NCBI GenBank assembly: GCA_002335865.1
Contig: DDCY01000002.1
Span: forward strand, 3,673 to 67,672
Direction of reading: 5' to 3'
Source: Saprospiraceae bacterium UBA1994
GTDB lineage: Bacteria > Bacteroidota > Bacteroidia > Chitinophagales > Saprospiraceae
Length of the DNA stretch: 64,000 nt
The position numbers and the translations under genes were made by a program. The notes under the pieces are model-generated. The model did not search any database. It had not been told where the DNA came from and saw only the letters and a list, made by a program, of their open reading frames with translations. This document shows, in pieces, positions 53,582 through 63,195 of this stretch (within the stretch, counting starts at the first letter, position 1; each line of letters begins with the position of its first letter).

Positions 53582-54286
53582 CTAGAAACCCATTCCTCCA
53601 CCCATGCCACCCATGGATTTTTGAAATTCTTCCATAGTCATTTTTTTATATCCACCAGTATCTACAGTCAATGATGACTCATCCATTTTGTCTGAAAGCT
53701 CTTTAGTCTCCATTGTCATAGACATCTGAGGAGATTCCATAATTACCATCAGTGGAAATCCTGGTAGATCTACGCTTTGCAATCCTTGAATTCCATTCGC
53801 TGGTGCCTTTACATCTTCTGTTACATAAGCGGATATTTTCATTTCTGGAGTATCAGCGTTTTTAATATTAACTCTATATGTATTATATCCGAGTATGTCT
53901 TTAGTATCAGATTTCACAGCTTCAACCACAGCTTTTACTTGACCCTGCGATTTACTTGCTTCCTCTAAAGTAGATTCGATCCACATCTTTTGACCCATCA
54001 TATCCATATACATATCAAATTTGCCAGAAACTTTATCCATCTTGATATCAGTATTTACCATACCGCCCATCATACTAGTCTTAGTAATACTTTCTTCTCC
54101 TTTAAATATAATTGTAAACGATGTTCCCTTCATCATTTCCAGCATCTGAGCTGTCTGGGCATCTTCTGATCCTACTTTAGTGATTTCCATCTTGATTGTT
54201 CCTTGGTCAAGAGTTTTCTGAGCATTGATTGTAATCAGTGCGATTGGAGCTACGAGTAGGAGGAAACTTAATAAGTGCTTTTTCAT
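53582..54286 (-). CDS. DUF4412-like exported protein
   Basis: 234 residues with a signal peptide (to about Ala22). The body is rich in Met/Gly/Lys and resembles DUF4412 proteins: GTIKMEITKVGSEDAQTAQM, MKGTSFTIIFKGEESITKTS, VSGKFDMYMDMMGQKMWIES, then DILGYNTYRVNIKN and a C-terminal MGGMGGGMGF tail. The fold is probably a lipocalin- or LolA-like beta-sheet in the periplasm. The function is unknown. Confidence 0.78.
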   Translation of the reverse strand: MKKHLLSFLLLVAPIALITINAQKTLDQGTIKMEITKVGSEDAQTAQMLEMMKGTSFTIIFKGEESITKTSMMGGMVNTDIKMDKVSGKFDMYMDMMGQKMWIESTLEEASKSQGQVKAVVEAVKSDTKDILGYNTYRVNIKNADTPEMKISAYVTEDVKAPANGIQGLQSVDLPGFPLMVIMESPQMSMTMETKELSDKMDESSLTVDTGGYKKMTMEEFQKSMGGMGGGMGF

Positions 54287-54744
54287 TACTGTTATTATTG
54301 ATTATAATTCAAATTAGTAGCCTATTTGTCAGGCTTTCATGTGTAAAAATAGAATTCTGAGACCTAAAGTTTCAATTTGGAGCTCAAAATTGATGAATTA
54401 ACGCTTATTTATGATTCAACTTAATCCTGCGAAGCTTTTTTTAATATTAAATAATAGGCTTCATAGATCACGAATTCTATGGGAATTCATTTTATATTTA
54501 TTAAAGCTATTGCTGCACTCCATCAAGAATGACGTTACTGCATTATCCTCTTACATCTTCTCTTTCCGAATATCCAGATTTTAATCTAGAATTTCTAGGT
54601 GTTCAACGATACAGTCAAAAGAATGAACCTCAATATCATGAATTATTATAATAATATTAGATCAAATAGACGTTACCAATGAATCGAAATTATATCAATT
54701 GTTTCGGTAATATAAATTTAGGAGCCTGTAGCTAAAGGAAAAGT
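54287..54744. other. 458-base AT-rich gap
   Basis: It contains the upstream region of the DUF4412-like gene (no TAnnTTTG box) and the 3' flank of the sterol-desaturase gene. A 40-codon plus-strand frame at 54529-54651 (MTLLHYPLTSSLSEYPDFNL start) has no recognised match and is probably chance or a remnant. Two GAATTC sites five bases apart make a small inverted repeat near 54475. I see nothing else. Confidence 0.3.
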
Positions 54745-55587
54745 TTATAATTTCTCTTCCTCGTCATACTCAATTCTATCACGATAAGGCACAAATGGAA
54801 TCTTTAGTAATTCCCATATGCTTTCAATCTCTTTTACGTGCATGTGTGTATCCAAACCATAGACTAATTTATCATTATCCACTCTTGTGAAGGTTCCAAA
54901 TATGCGATCCCAAAAAGAGAAAATATTGCCGTAATTAGTATTGCTATATGGTTCTCTATAGTGGTGGTGTACTCTATGCATTCGCGGTGTTGCGATAATA
55001 TAAGCTAGCACAGTATCTAACTTTTCTGGGATGTTCATATTGCTATGATTAAACTGTGTTGCTACCAAAGAAGCAGACTGATAAAAAAAGATCAACCAAA
55101 CTGGGGCCCCTACAACAAAAACTGCGAGAATCGTAAATGTAAATCTAATTATACTTTCCCCAGGATGATGACGGTTAGCCGAAGTCGTATCAAGATGCTG
55201 ATCTGTATGATGAATAATATGAAACTTCCACATCCATTTTACATTATGTTGTACCCAGTGCGCTAGATATGCTCCTAAAAGATCCATGAGCATCAATCCA
55301 AAAATTACTTGGGCCCATAATGGTACATTCAACCAACTGATCAATCCGAATTCATTATCGGTAACCCATAACGTACTTGCTACCAACAAGAAGGCCATAC
55401 TAAAATTGACTAAAACCGTAGTCAATGTGAAAAAGAGATTCATCCCTGAATGCCTCCATTTGTTATAATCTTGTTTAAAGAAGGGAAAGGCATTCTCCAT
55501 GAGAAAGAAAAATGTAAGGCCACCTACCAACAATAGTGATCTATGTGTAGTAGGCATATTAGTAAAGTATTCAACTATTAAATCCAT
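54745..55587 (-). CDS. sterol desaturase/fatty acid hydroxylase family membrane protein
   Basis: 280 residues with about four membrane segments in the N-terminal half and the di-iron histidine clusters of the family: HWVQH, KFHIIHHTDQHLDT, NRHH and RMHRVHHHYREP. Such enzymes hydroxylate or desaturate lipids in the membrane. The substrate is unknown; in Bacteroidota possibilities include carotenoids, fatty acids and sphingolipids. A TATTTTTG box at 55610-55617 could serve as promoter. There are no lipid genes next to it. Confidence 0.87.
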   Translation of the reverse strand: MDLIVEYFTNMPTTHRSLLLVGGLTFFFLMENAFPFFKQDYNKWRHSGMNLFFTLTTVLVNFSMAFLLVASTLWVTDNEFGLISWLNVPLWAQVIFGLMLMDLLGAYLAHWVQHNVKWMWKFHIIHHTDQHLDTTSANRHHPGESIIRFTFTILAVFVVGAPVWLIFFYQSASLVATQFNHSNMNIPEKLDTVLAYIIATPRMHRVHHHYREPYSNTNYGNIFSFWDRIFGTFTRVDNDKLVYGLDTHMHVKEIESIWELLKIPFVPYRDRIEYDEEEKL

Positions 55588-55609
55588 TTTTTCGTATTTC
55601 TTAGATATC

Positions 55610-55617
55610 CAAAAATA
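55610..55617 (-). promoter_or_regulatory. candidate -7 box (TATTTTTG) of the fatty acid hydroxylase-family gene
   Basis: TATTTTTG on the minus strand matches TAnnTTTG and ends 22 bases before the ATG at 55587. No clear -33 element was found. Confidence 0.35.
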
Positions 55618-55874
55618 AAAGTAAATACCTAAATTGGTGTTGCATCTAGCTTTAGAGTAAAACTATTAATAATTCTGCACATCAATTCCTCTCTGTAAAA
55701 TGGCTAGAATTGCAATATGAATACCAATTCAACAAAATATGTATTTAAGTTAAAATGTAGCAACTCTATGATTGAATATAGAAGTGATCATACCAATTAT
55801 TCAACTAAAAGCATCTAAAATATAGTCTCAATAAACAACCATCCAATATTATTCAACACATAAAATTCATACAA

Positions 55875-56333
55875 ATGAAAAATATAACATTATCAATAGC
55901 CCTTACATTGCTTGCATTCAGTATTTACGCACAAACGGAACAAAACCAACATAGATATAAAGAGAATAATGAAATATTCAAGGTTGTAGAAGAAATGCCA
56001 AGATTTCCTGGCTGCGAAGAAAAAAAATTAAGTAAGGACGCGCTTAAGGAATGCTCGAATAACAAATTATCAATGTTTATAGGTAAGAATCTGAAATATC
56101 CAAAGGACGCTAGAGAAAGTAGTATACAAGGAAAAGCAATTATTCAATTTGTAGTCAACAAACAGGGCAAGTTGGAAGAATTAAAATTATTACGTGATCC
56201 TGGAAGCGGATGTGGCGATGCTGCCATGGAAGTGATAAAAAAGATGAAGGATGAGATTACTTGGATCCCGGGTAAGCAACGAGGGCAAAAGGTAAAAGTG
56301 CAATTTACATTGCCGATCACATTCAAACTATAG
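55875..56333 (+). CDS. exported TonB C-terminal domain protein
   Basis: 152 residues: signal peptide (to about Ala19), a short linker with the typical EEMPRFPGCEEK, then a TonB C-terminal domain (YPKDARESSIQGKAIIQFVV, GCGDAAMEVIKKMKDEITWI, VQFTLPITFKL). There is no proline-rich spanner and no permanent membrane anchor, so it is probably a periplasmic TonB-like protein and not a full energy transducer. No ExbB or ExbD is nearby. The partner receptor is unknown. Confidence 0.85.
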   Translation: MKNITLSIALTLLAFSIYAQTEQNQHRYKENNEIFKVVEEMPRFPGCEEKKLSKDALKECSNNKLSMFIGKNLKYPKDARESSIQGKAIIQFVVNKQGKLEELKLLRDPGSGCGDAAMEVIKKMKDEITWIPGKQRGQKVKVQFTLPITFKL

Positions 56334-56429
56334 TCCCTTAGTTGTAAATACGTACACTGTTAGATGTGAGTAGAGAGCTGCTACTATAAATTAAGTACCT
56401 TAGCAGCTTATATAGAAGAAAATACATAT

Positions 56430-57782
56430 ATGAAGTTTACAGAATTTGGGTTAGATAATGGGATATTGGAAGCGATATCTTACATGGGATACGAAGAAGC
56501 GACCGAAATACAAGAGAAAGCCATGCCTCTAATAATGGAGGGTAACGATATCATAGGATGTGCTCAGACAGGTACTGGTAAAACTGCAGCCTTTCTATTG
56601 CCGATCATGCATAAGGTGATCAATAATAAGTCAAAAAACACTACTGCGCTAATCATAGTGCCTACTAGAGAGTTGGCGTTACAGATAGACCAGCAGTTCC
56701 AAGGGTTTGCATACTTTGCCCCTGTGACCTCTATACCAGTGTATGGTGGAGGTTCTGGAGCAGATTGGGAACAGCAGAAAAAAGCACTCAAACGACAGAC
56801 AGATATCATCATAGCTACACCAGGAAAACTGATGTCTCATTTGAATATGGGATTCATTACGCTGAAAGATCTTAAATACCTGATACTCGATGAAGCAGAT
56901 CGTATGCTCGACATGGGTTTCCGTGAAGATATACAGAAGGTAATAGATATGCTTCCAAAAGATCGTCAGACACTAATGTTTTCTGCCACGATGGCTCCAA
57001 AGATCCGTGAATTCGCTAAAAAGATACTCAAAGATCCTAAGGAAGTAAATGTAGCTATAGGCAAACCAGCAGCTGGAGTACTTCAAGCGGCTTACCTTGT
57101 CAATGATACGCATAAGACAATGCTACTTGATAAATTAATCAAAGATAAACCAGCATATAAGTCGATCATCATATTCTCTTCTACTAAGAAGAAAGTAGCT
57201 GATATTCATAGAAGCCTCAAGAGACAGGGGCATAATGTAGAAAGCATCTCTTCTGATCTGACTCAAGAGACTAGAGAAAAAGTATTGTCTAATTTTAGAG
57301 CTAAGCGCACTCGAATCCTAGTCGGCACCGATGTAATCAGTAGGGGTATAGATATTGCGGACATCAATCTTGTAGTCAACTATGATGTACCTGGAGAAGC
57401 AGCTGACTATGTTCACCGTGTAGGTCGAACTGCCAGAGCTGATACTACGGGAGTGGCAATCACTCTTATAAGTGAAGATGGAATGCATGACTTCAGTAAG
57501 ATCGAGCAATTGATAGATACTGTAATCCATAAACTAGAGATACCCAAAGAAATGGGTCAAAGCCCAAAATGGGATCCTAAATTTAGACCTAAAGTAAGAG
57601 GTGGTATTGGAAGACATGGTGGAAGAGACGGAAACCGTGGAGGGTCAGGACGTGGTGGCAATAATCGTGGAGGAAATAGTCGTGGGAAAAGCGGTGGATC
57701 TAGTAGATCTGGTGGCAACAACAAAAGACGTGGACCAAGAGGAAATAGTGGAAAGCCTAATAGTAGACCTAAAAAAGATTAG
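56430..57782 (+). CDS. DEAD-box RNA helicase with RGG-like tail
   Basis: 450 residues. All core motifs are present: Q-motif region (GYEEATEIQEKAMPLI), motif I AQTGTGKTAAF, PTRELA, motif II DEADRMLDMGF, motif III SAT, IIIFSSTKKK, VGTDVISRGIDIA and motif VI HRVGRTAR. The last 60 residues are rich in Gly, Arg and Asn and should bind RNA non-specifically. It is of the RhlE/CsdA group and likely acts in ribosome assembly or mRNA turnover. An 18-base palindrome follows the stop codon. Confidence 0.94.
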   Translation: MKFTEFGLDNGILEAISYMGYEEATEIQEKAMPLIMEGNDIIGCAQTGTGKTAAFLLPIMHKVINNKSKNTTALIIVPTRELALQIDQQFQGFAYFAPVTSIPVYGGGSGADWEQQKKALKRQTDIIIATPGKLMSHLNMGFITLKDLKYLILDEADRMLDMGFREDIQKVIDMLPKDRQTLMFSATMAPKIREFAKKILKDPKEVNVAIGKPAAGVLQAAYLVNDTHKTMLLDKLIKDKPAYKSIIIFSSTKKKVADIHRSLKRQGHNVESISSDLTQETREKVLSNFRAKRTRILVGTDVISRGIDIADINLVVNYDVPGEAADYVHRVGRTARADTTGVAITLISEDGMHDFSKIEQLIDTVIHKLEIPKEMGQSPKWDPKFRPKVRGGIGRHGGRDGNRGGSGRGGNNRGGNSRGKSGGSSRSGGNNKRRGPRGNSGKPNSRPKKD

Positions 57783-57785
57783 ATC

Positions 57786-57803
57786 ATTATATTCGAATAT
57801 AAT
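57786..57803 (+). other. 18-base perfect palindrome after the helicase gene
   Basis: ATTATATTCGAATATAAT lies four bases after the helicase stop. It could be a weak terminator stem (no U-run) or a chance AT-rich palindrome. Confidence 0.3.
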
Positions 57804-57993
57804 CATTTCTAAACTTTATAATTTAGCTTCCATATACTATTATTATATCTAGTTCTAAATAATAATGAACCTTCCATTTCTATTGATTGGTATCCTGCAA
57901 TCCTTTCATAAGACACAAATCAGAATAAAATATAGCTATCGATTATTTTAATTAGGTGTCCATTTTGGTCTTATAATAGATTATTCATTGATT

Positions 57994-59592
57994 CTACTTC
58001 TCAATATATTTAGGTGCCCTTCTGTGCTTAGTTGCTTGCTCATAGAGGTAAGCAATATCTATCAATTCACCTTCACTCCATTGACGTCCAAATATGGATA
58101 GGCCAACAGGCAACTCGTCCACATAACCCATCGGTACTGTTATACTCGGATAGCCAGAAATTGCCGCTGGGGATGAACTTCCAAGTGTAAATTTATCGCC
58201 ATTGGCGTGATCTGTCTTCCATGCAGGAGATCCTGATGGAGCCATTATGGCATCTAGATTAAATGCATCCATTACACGATCTATCCCATTGACTCTAGAA
58301 CCTAAATTTGCAGCTTCGAGGTGCTTAAAATAATCTTCAGATTCCATCCCTTCCATCACTGCTGCCATCTCTAAATATTCCTGTCCGTAGAAATCCATTT
58401 CGACTTTGTCATTCATATTGAACTCTATGAGTTCAGTTAGATTCTTGATAGCTGCATCTGGCCCTAAGGAAGCGAAATAGTCATTGAGTCCGTCTTTATA
58501 CTCATGTAACATCACTTGAAAAGCATTATAATTTATCTCATCGTTTAAAAATATCTGATCTACTTCTATGATTTCGGCTCCCAGATCTTTCATCTTATTT
58601 ACCGCCCTATTTGTCAACACGTCCACGTCTGAATTTTTTCCATCTGCACCGGTATAGTATCCGATTCTCATACGTTTTAAATCTTTGGCCCTAATAAATT
58701 GTATATAGTTATCATAAAAATTACCATCACTAAGAACCGTCCTATCATCTAGAGGGTCAACTCCTGCAAGAGCACCCAAACAAATAGCTACATCTTTAAT
58801 TGATCTGGCGATTGGTCCGGCTGTATCTTGATTCCAAGAAATAGGAATAATGCCATTACGCGAAATAAGACCTACAGTTGGCTTGATGCCAACCACACCA
58901 TTAGCTTGAGATGGACAAACTATAGAGCCATTTGTTTCAGTTCCTATTGCTATGACACAGAGATTGGCTGCTACTGCTACAGCCGATCCAGAGCTAGAGC
59001 CACAAGGATTACGATCAAGTATGTAAGGATTTTTTGTTTGTCCTCCAACCCCACTCCAACCACTACTAGAATTCTCTCCACGAAAATTTGCCCATTCGCT
59101 TAGGTTGGCTTTACCTAATATAATGGCTCCGGCTTCTCGCAATTTCTTAGTTATATATGCATCGTCTAAAGGATAACTATTTCGCAAAGCGCGGCTACCT
59201 CCTGTTGTAGGTAAGTCGTAAGTATCAATATTGTCTTTAAGTAATACTGGCACACCATGCATAGGTCCACGATACAATCCTTTCAGTAAATCCTGATCAA
59301 GCTGTCTAGCCATTTTGAGTGCATTCGAATTAGTGGTTATAACAGCATTAAGCAATGGTCCACTATCGTCAATATTTTCTATTCTTTGTAAATAAAATTG
59401 CACTACTGATTCTACTGATAAGCTTCCATCTTTATAACCTATTTGCAAATCTGTGATACTATATTCTTTATTCTCAATGAGAGCTACTTGTCCAAATACA
59501 GTATCTCCTTTAGGAATACTTCTATTATTACACGAACAGACTAACAATAGAAAAATAATAACTACCAAAAATTTTATCTGAATCAATCTCAT
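57994..59592 (-). CDS. amidase-signature-family lipoprotein
   Basis: 532 residues. A lipoprotein signal (VVIIFLLLVCSCNN, lipid Cys21) is followed by the amidase signature domain. The catalytic triad can be placed: Lys119 (VPVLLKDNIDT), cis-Ser200 (NPCGSSSGSAVAV) and nucleophile Ser223 (GTETNGSIVCPS). GVVGIKPTVGLISRNGIIPI follows. It is therefore an exported, membrane-anchored amide hydrolase, related to enzymes annotated as glutamyl-tRNA amidotransferase subunit A but without gatB/gatC context. The start overlaps the methyltransferase stop by four bases (ATGA), so the two are translationally coupled. The substrate is unknown. Confidence 0.9.
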   Translation of the reverse strand: MRLIQIKFLVVIIFLLLVCSCNNRSIPKGDTVFGQVALIENKEYSITDLQIGYKDGSLSVESVVQFYLQRIENIDDSGPLLNAVITTNSNALKMARQLDQDLLKGLYRGPMHGVPVLLKDNIDTYDLPTTGGSRALRNSYPLDDAYITKKLREAGAIILGKANLSEWANFRGENSSSGWSGVGGQTKNPYILDRNPCGSSSGSAVAVAANLCVIAIGTETNGSIVCPSQANGVVGIKPTVGLISRNGIIPISWNQDTAGPIARSIKDVAICLGALAGVDPLDDRTVLSDGNFYDNYIQFIRAKDLKRMRIGYYTGADGKNSDVDVLTNRAVNKMKDLGAEIIEVDQIFLNDEINYNAFQVMLHEYKDGLNDYFASLGPDAAIKNLTELIEFNMNDKVEMDFYGQEYLEMAAVMEGMESEDYFKHLEAANLGSRVNGIDRVMDAFNLDAIMAPSGSPAWKTDHANGDKFTLGSSSPAAISGYPSITVPMGYVDELPVGLSIFGRQWSEGELIDIAYLYEQATKHRRAPKYIEK

Positions 59593-61199
59593 TTTTTCGC
59601 TCTTAACAAATTGATAGAAACTGTAGCCAATTCTGAATTTGGGAATTTAGTAAAATATTCTTCTACAGGAAATAATCCAGCTTTACTTGCAACCTCATTA
59701 AATATATCCACTTCGACTATATACTGATCAGAAAAACCATGAGTTGCATCATACGCCGTTGCTGCTGTTTTGCCTAAATTACGAGACGTAATACTAGGAG
59801 CAATGGTGTGCAATTCTATCACCAATAAGCCGTACTTCTGTACATATGGAGCCCACTTATTAAAGTGTTCTTTCAAGTTCGCTTCGACCAATTCATTACT
59901 TAGACGCTTTCCTCTAAATGCAAAGGCGCCTGATGATGGACTCTCAATATTACCATCTTGACTCTTTGGCTCTGTCCAAATTCGATTATGATCAAGGAAA
60001 GTTCGTACATTAAGTAGTTCACTCAATTGAATACCATAATTTTCCTGAAGATTATCAGCTAACAAATCTGGTCTACCGATATCTCCCCAAATTACTTTGG
60101 CCCAGATATTAGCCATTACTATATTAGCTCTGGTTACATCTAAAGCAGCTTTGTTGTAATCCGCTCCCACTAAAAACAAAGGATGTTCTTCCAACATCTG
60201 ACCGCGTAAAGTTCTGTTTTCGATTACATCAAAAAGATGTATCAAAAAAGCTCCATTACCGCAACCCATATCTACGATTCCCTTGGGTTGGTCTTCTATT
60301 GGTTTATTGAAAATATCTATTATTATCTCATCGATTTTTTTGAAGTATGTAGAATGTGCTCCACCACTCCCCCAAACATTCATCTCTCTATCGACGTGTA
60401 CTTCTTTAGCTCCTTTGGGAAGGTTCCAAAAAATCGTAGGATCACCAAATAGCAATTCATTTAATTTTCTGAAAGCAGGAATATAGGAAACAGTAACACC
60501 ATAGGCACTTGCTCGACGTGCAAAAAACAATCCCTTTTCTGTAAAGCTGTAAGTATCATTTTTTTTATCGAACCATCCTATTGTCATAAAAATATCAAGT
60601 AGTCGCTCAAAGTTTTTTCCGTTGTGATGAAACTCATCATGTCTAAATGATGCTTGCATAAAATACTTGTGGAACATACCACCCATGCCTAAGGATACTA
60701 TCGACGGACCAACAATGATCCCCTCGATGTGACTAAGTATCTGATCTTGGATTTCAATTTCTACAAGATTTGTTGATTTTTCCAATCCATACCTATTACT
60801 ATAATTTTTAAATAATCTATCTAAGTACATAAAGGGTTCTTCTTCAAATTTTCTAGAATCGAAATGTCCAGATATATTTATCAATTCAGATGAATCGGAA
60901 TATAGAGGAATTAATGCGAAGGCTAGTTCACTCCTATCATTAAGTGAGATCGAAATATCATTACCAACAGTCTTATGCACTAGCCAACCCTGTGAAGCGA
61001 GCACTCGTAGCGCTACATTAAGGTATCCATCATTGGCCTTAAATTTACTAGCAATAGACTTCAGAGTTGTTTTGCCTTCACTAAGTATAAAATCCAAAAC
61101 ACCACTACTATGGAGAAGGTACGCAGTTGGTATAGTTACAATTCCATCCAAATGTCTAAAAAGTTCTGATCTGAACTGCACTTTCTGTTGTCTATCCAT
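59589..61199 (-). CDS. large class I SAM-dependent methyltransferase, polyketide-MT-like
   Basis: 536 residues from the ATG at 61199. A TTG at 61214 could extend the frame, but it lies inside the promoter box TAAATTTG. Two winged-helix-like parts (about 20-85 and 185-230) precede a Rossmann methyltransferase with motif I IVDMGCGNGAFLIHL (about 308-322), GADYNKAALDVTRANI and a conspicuous RTFLDHNRIW near 399-408. That motif recalls stand-alone and polyketide-synthase-embedded C-methyltransferases of the AprA-MT type; this is recollection, not a search. Paired with a secreted amidase, it may be part of small-molecule metabolism. Confidence 0.78.
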   Translation of the reverse strand: MDRQQKVQFRSELFRHLDGIVTIPTAYLLHSSGVLDFILSEGKTTLKSIASKFKANDGYLNVALRVLASQGWLVHKTVGNDISISLNDRSELAFALIPLYSDSSELINISGHFDSRKFEEEPFMYLDRLFKNYSNRYGLEKSTNLVEIEIQDQILSHIEGIIVGPSIVSLGMGGMFHKYFMQASFRHDEFHHNGKNFERLLDIFMTIGWFDKKNDTYSFTEKGLFFARRASAYGVTVSYIPAFRKLNELLFGDPTIFWNLPKGAKEVHVDREMNVWGSGGAHSTYFKKIDEIIIDIFNKPIEDQPKGIVDMGCGNGAFLIHLFDVIENRTLRGQMLEEHPLFLVGADYNKAALDVTRANIVMANIWAKVIWGDIGRPDLLADNLQENYGIQLSELLNVRTFLDHNRIWTEPKSQDGNIESPSSGAFAFRGKRLSNELVEANLKEHFNKWAPYVQKYGLLVIELHTIAPSITSRNLGKTAATAYDATHGFSDQYIVEVDIFNEVASKAGLFPVEEYFTKFPNSELATVSINLLRAKK

Positions 61200-61211
61200 A
61201 TCAGAAAGGTA

Positions 61212-61219
61212 CAAATTTA
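61212..61219 (-). promoter_or_regulatory. -7 promoter box (TAAATTTG) of the methyltransferase-amidase pair
   Basis: TAAATTTG on the minus strand matches TAnnTTTG and ends 12 bases before the ATG at 61199. It overlaps the alternative TTG start at 61214, which argues for the ATG as the true start. No convincing -33 element was seen. Confidence 0.45.
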
Positions 61220-61374
61220 TTGATGTTGGATTGTCATCTATAGTGTGGCATCTTCATTCTTTCGTCTATTAAATCTTATAATTGGTAGCAATAAGAACAA
61301 CACCTATTTAACTATTACTAGATTACATTGAAGTTGTAATTCACTTCAATATCGAAACCACCAACAAATGACGT

Positions 61375-62265
61375 ATGGCAGTATTATCAATAAATAAATT
61401 AACCAAAACATATGGAAAGGTCAAAGCTATAGACAATCTCAATCTTGAGATTGAAGCTGGCAATATCTATGGACTTTTGGGACCAAATGGAAGTGGCAAA
61501 ACTACTACCCTCGGAATTATACTAGGCATATTAGGCAATGATTCGGGTACTTATGAATGGTTTGATGGACAATATGGTGATCAGCATAGAATGTATATCG
61601 GAGCTATATTAGAGACTCCGAACTTCTATCCATACCTCGATGCAGTGGACAATCTCGAAATCGTAGCGCGTATAAAAAATGTAAAGCAGACCAATTTCGA
61701 CGAAATACTCGAGCAGGTAAATCTAGCAAATCGTAAAACATCTAAATTCCATTCCTACTCTCTTGGTATGAAACAGCGATTAGCTATAGCCGCTACACTT
61801 ATCGGAGATCCGAAGGTTCTAATATTTGACGAACCTACTAATGGGCTAGATCCTCAGGGTATATCAGAAGTGAGAGATGTACTGACTAGAGTGGCTAGGA
61901 ACGGTAATACTGTGATCATGGCGAGTCACTTACTCGATGAAGTAGAAAAAATCTGTAGTCATGTGGCCATAATTAAGGATGGTATACTCCGTAAGACAGG
62001 TGAAGTCGGTGCTTTGCTCAACAATGACGTACAAGTACATATAGCTGCAGAGGATATGATGAGACTAGAAAATATGTTGCTCGGCCTGCCTTATATACGT
62101 AATGTGGTGAAGCGTGATAATTTTATAGAATGTAATTTATCAAAAGATCAAAATTTAGCCGAACTTAATGCTAATGCATTCCAACAAGGATTATTACTTA
62201 CACATCTAGTCAGTAAGAAACAAAGTTTGGAAGATGAATTCCTAGAGATCACTAAGGAACAGTAA
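61375..62265 (+). CDS. ABC transporter ATP-binding protein
   Basis: 296 residues of the ABC-2/CcmA-type exporter ATPases. Walker A LLGPNGSGKTTTLGII (about 34-49), signature YSLGMKQRLAIA, Walker B VLIFDEPTNGLDPQG and the switch His (ASHLLDEV) are all present, followed by an approximately 80-residue C-terminal regulatory part. With the next gene it forms a two-gene exporter. The substrate is unknown. Confidence 0.93.
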   Translation: MAVLSINKLTKTYGKVKAIDNLNLEIEAGNIYGLLGPNGSGKTTTLGIILGILGNDSGTYEWFDGQYGDQHRMYIGAILETPNFYPYLDAVDNLEIVARIKNVKQTNFDEILEQVNLANRKTSKFHSYSLGMKQRLAIAATLIGDPKVLIFDEPTNGLDPQGISEVRDVLTRVARNGNTVIMASHLLDEVEKICSHVAIIKDGILRKTGEVGALLNNDVQVHIAAEDMMRLENMLLGLPYIRNVVKRDNFIECNLSKDQNLAELNANAFQQGLLLTHLVSKKQSLEDEFLEITKEQ

Positions 62266-62327
62266 TTCAATATTACGAGAGTCCTAGACAAAATCACATT
62301 TCCAATTAGAGTAAAAACGATTATGAT

Positions 62328-63137
62328 ATGTTTAGATTATTATCATTAGAATATAAAAAATTTAGAAAAAACAGTGTAGTAGGCATCCTTACATTGTTTT
62401 ACATCATACTAGCTCCAACGTTGATATTGGTAGCGAAGGAAATATTTAAATCTACGCCTGATTTCCTACCTAGTAGTAATGTGTTTTTTGAATTTCCAAC
62501 GATATGGGATTACATGGGGTACATTGGCAATTGGCTAACTTCTTTTTTTTTAGGATTTGTTGTGATCTATATGATCACAAGCGAAGTAGCATCTAAAACA
62601 ATGAGACAGAGTATCATCAATGGGCTTAACAGGAAAGATTATTTTTTGGGTAAGGTATACACAATACTAACGTTCAGTGCTTTTGCCACACTCATATATA
62701 TTATTTCTACAATAATTATTGGCATTATTCATACTGATGGTTTTGATTTGGAATTGATAATGGATAGCAACTGGGCTCCATTCCGATACTTCTTGATGTG
62801 TATGGGATATATGAGTTTCGCTTTGCTGATTGGGTTTACTATGCGTAAATCAGGATTGGCCATTTTCTTCTATCTCGTATATGTCATGATGCTTGAAGTT
62901 GTACTGAGGTACATACAAGTATGGGCTTGGCCACATGAGGCGATGAAGTGGTGGCCTATGAATATAATTGAGGATTTGATGCCTAACCCGTTCCTAAAGC
63001 TAGGAGATAAATTTATCAAAAACGAATACGACTTTGGACTATTAGTTTCTAATAATGGAGCCATCATCGGAAGTATCTTATACACTATATTGTTTCTTGG
63101 TATAGCTTGGTATAGCTTTAGTAAAAGAGATATATAA
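62328..63137 (+). CDS. ABC-2 type transporter permease
   Basis: 269 residues with six predicted membrane segments (about 18-38, 65-90, 110-135, 155-175, 182-202 and 242-262). The phrase FLGFVVIYMITSEVASKTMR followed by QSIINGLNRKDYFLGK is typical of ABC-2 permeases encoded next to a single ATPase. It follows the ATPase gene by 62 bases and should dimerise to form the exporter channel. Confidence 0.88.
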   Translation: MFRLLSLEYKKFRKNSVVGILTLFYIILAPTLILVAKEIFKSTPDFLPSSNVFFEFPTIWDYMGYIGNWLTSFFLGFVVIYMITSEVASKTMRQSIINGLNRKDYFLGKVYTILTFSAFATLIYIISTIIIGIIHTDGFDLELIMDSNWAPFRYFLMCMGYMSFALLIGFTMRKSGLAIFFYLVYVMMLEVVLRYIQVWAWPHEAMKWWPMNIIEDLMPNPFLKLGDKFIKNEYDFGLLVSNNGAIIGSILYTILFLGIAWYSFSKRDI

Positions 63138-63195
63138 TGAAGTAAATTATGCAGTTAATCACTTTTCTCAAACTCATAGTTTAAATAAATAAAAG

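Noticed and set aside
57601..57852. 83-codon frame overlapping the helicase C-terminus in another phase
   Set aside because: Produced by the Gly/Arg repeat codons of the helicase tail; no separate promoter or known homologue.
57994..59592. Glutamyl-tRNA amidotransferase subunit A (gatA)
   Set aside because: The protein has a lipoprotein signal peptide and stands without gatB/gatC, so it is an exported amidase, not the tRNA-dependent enzyme.
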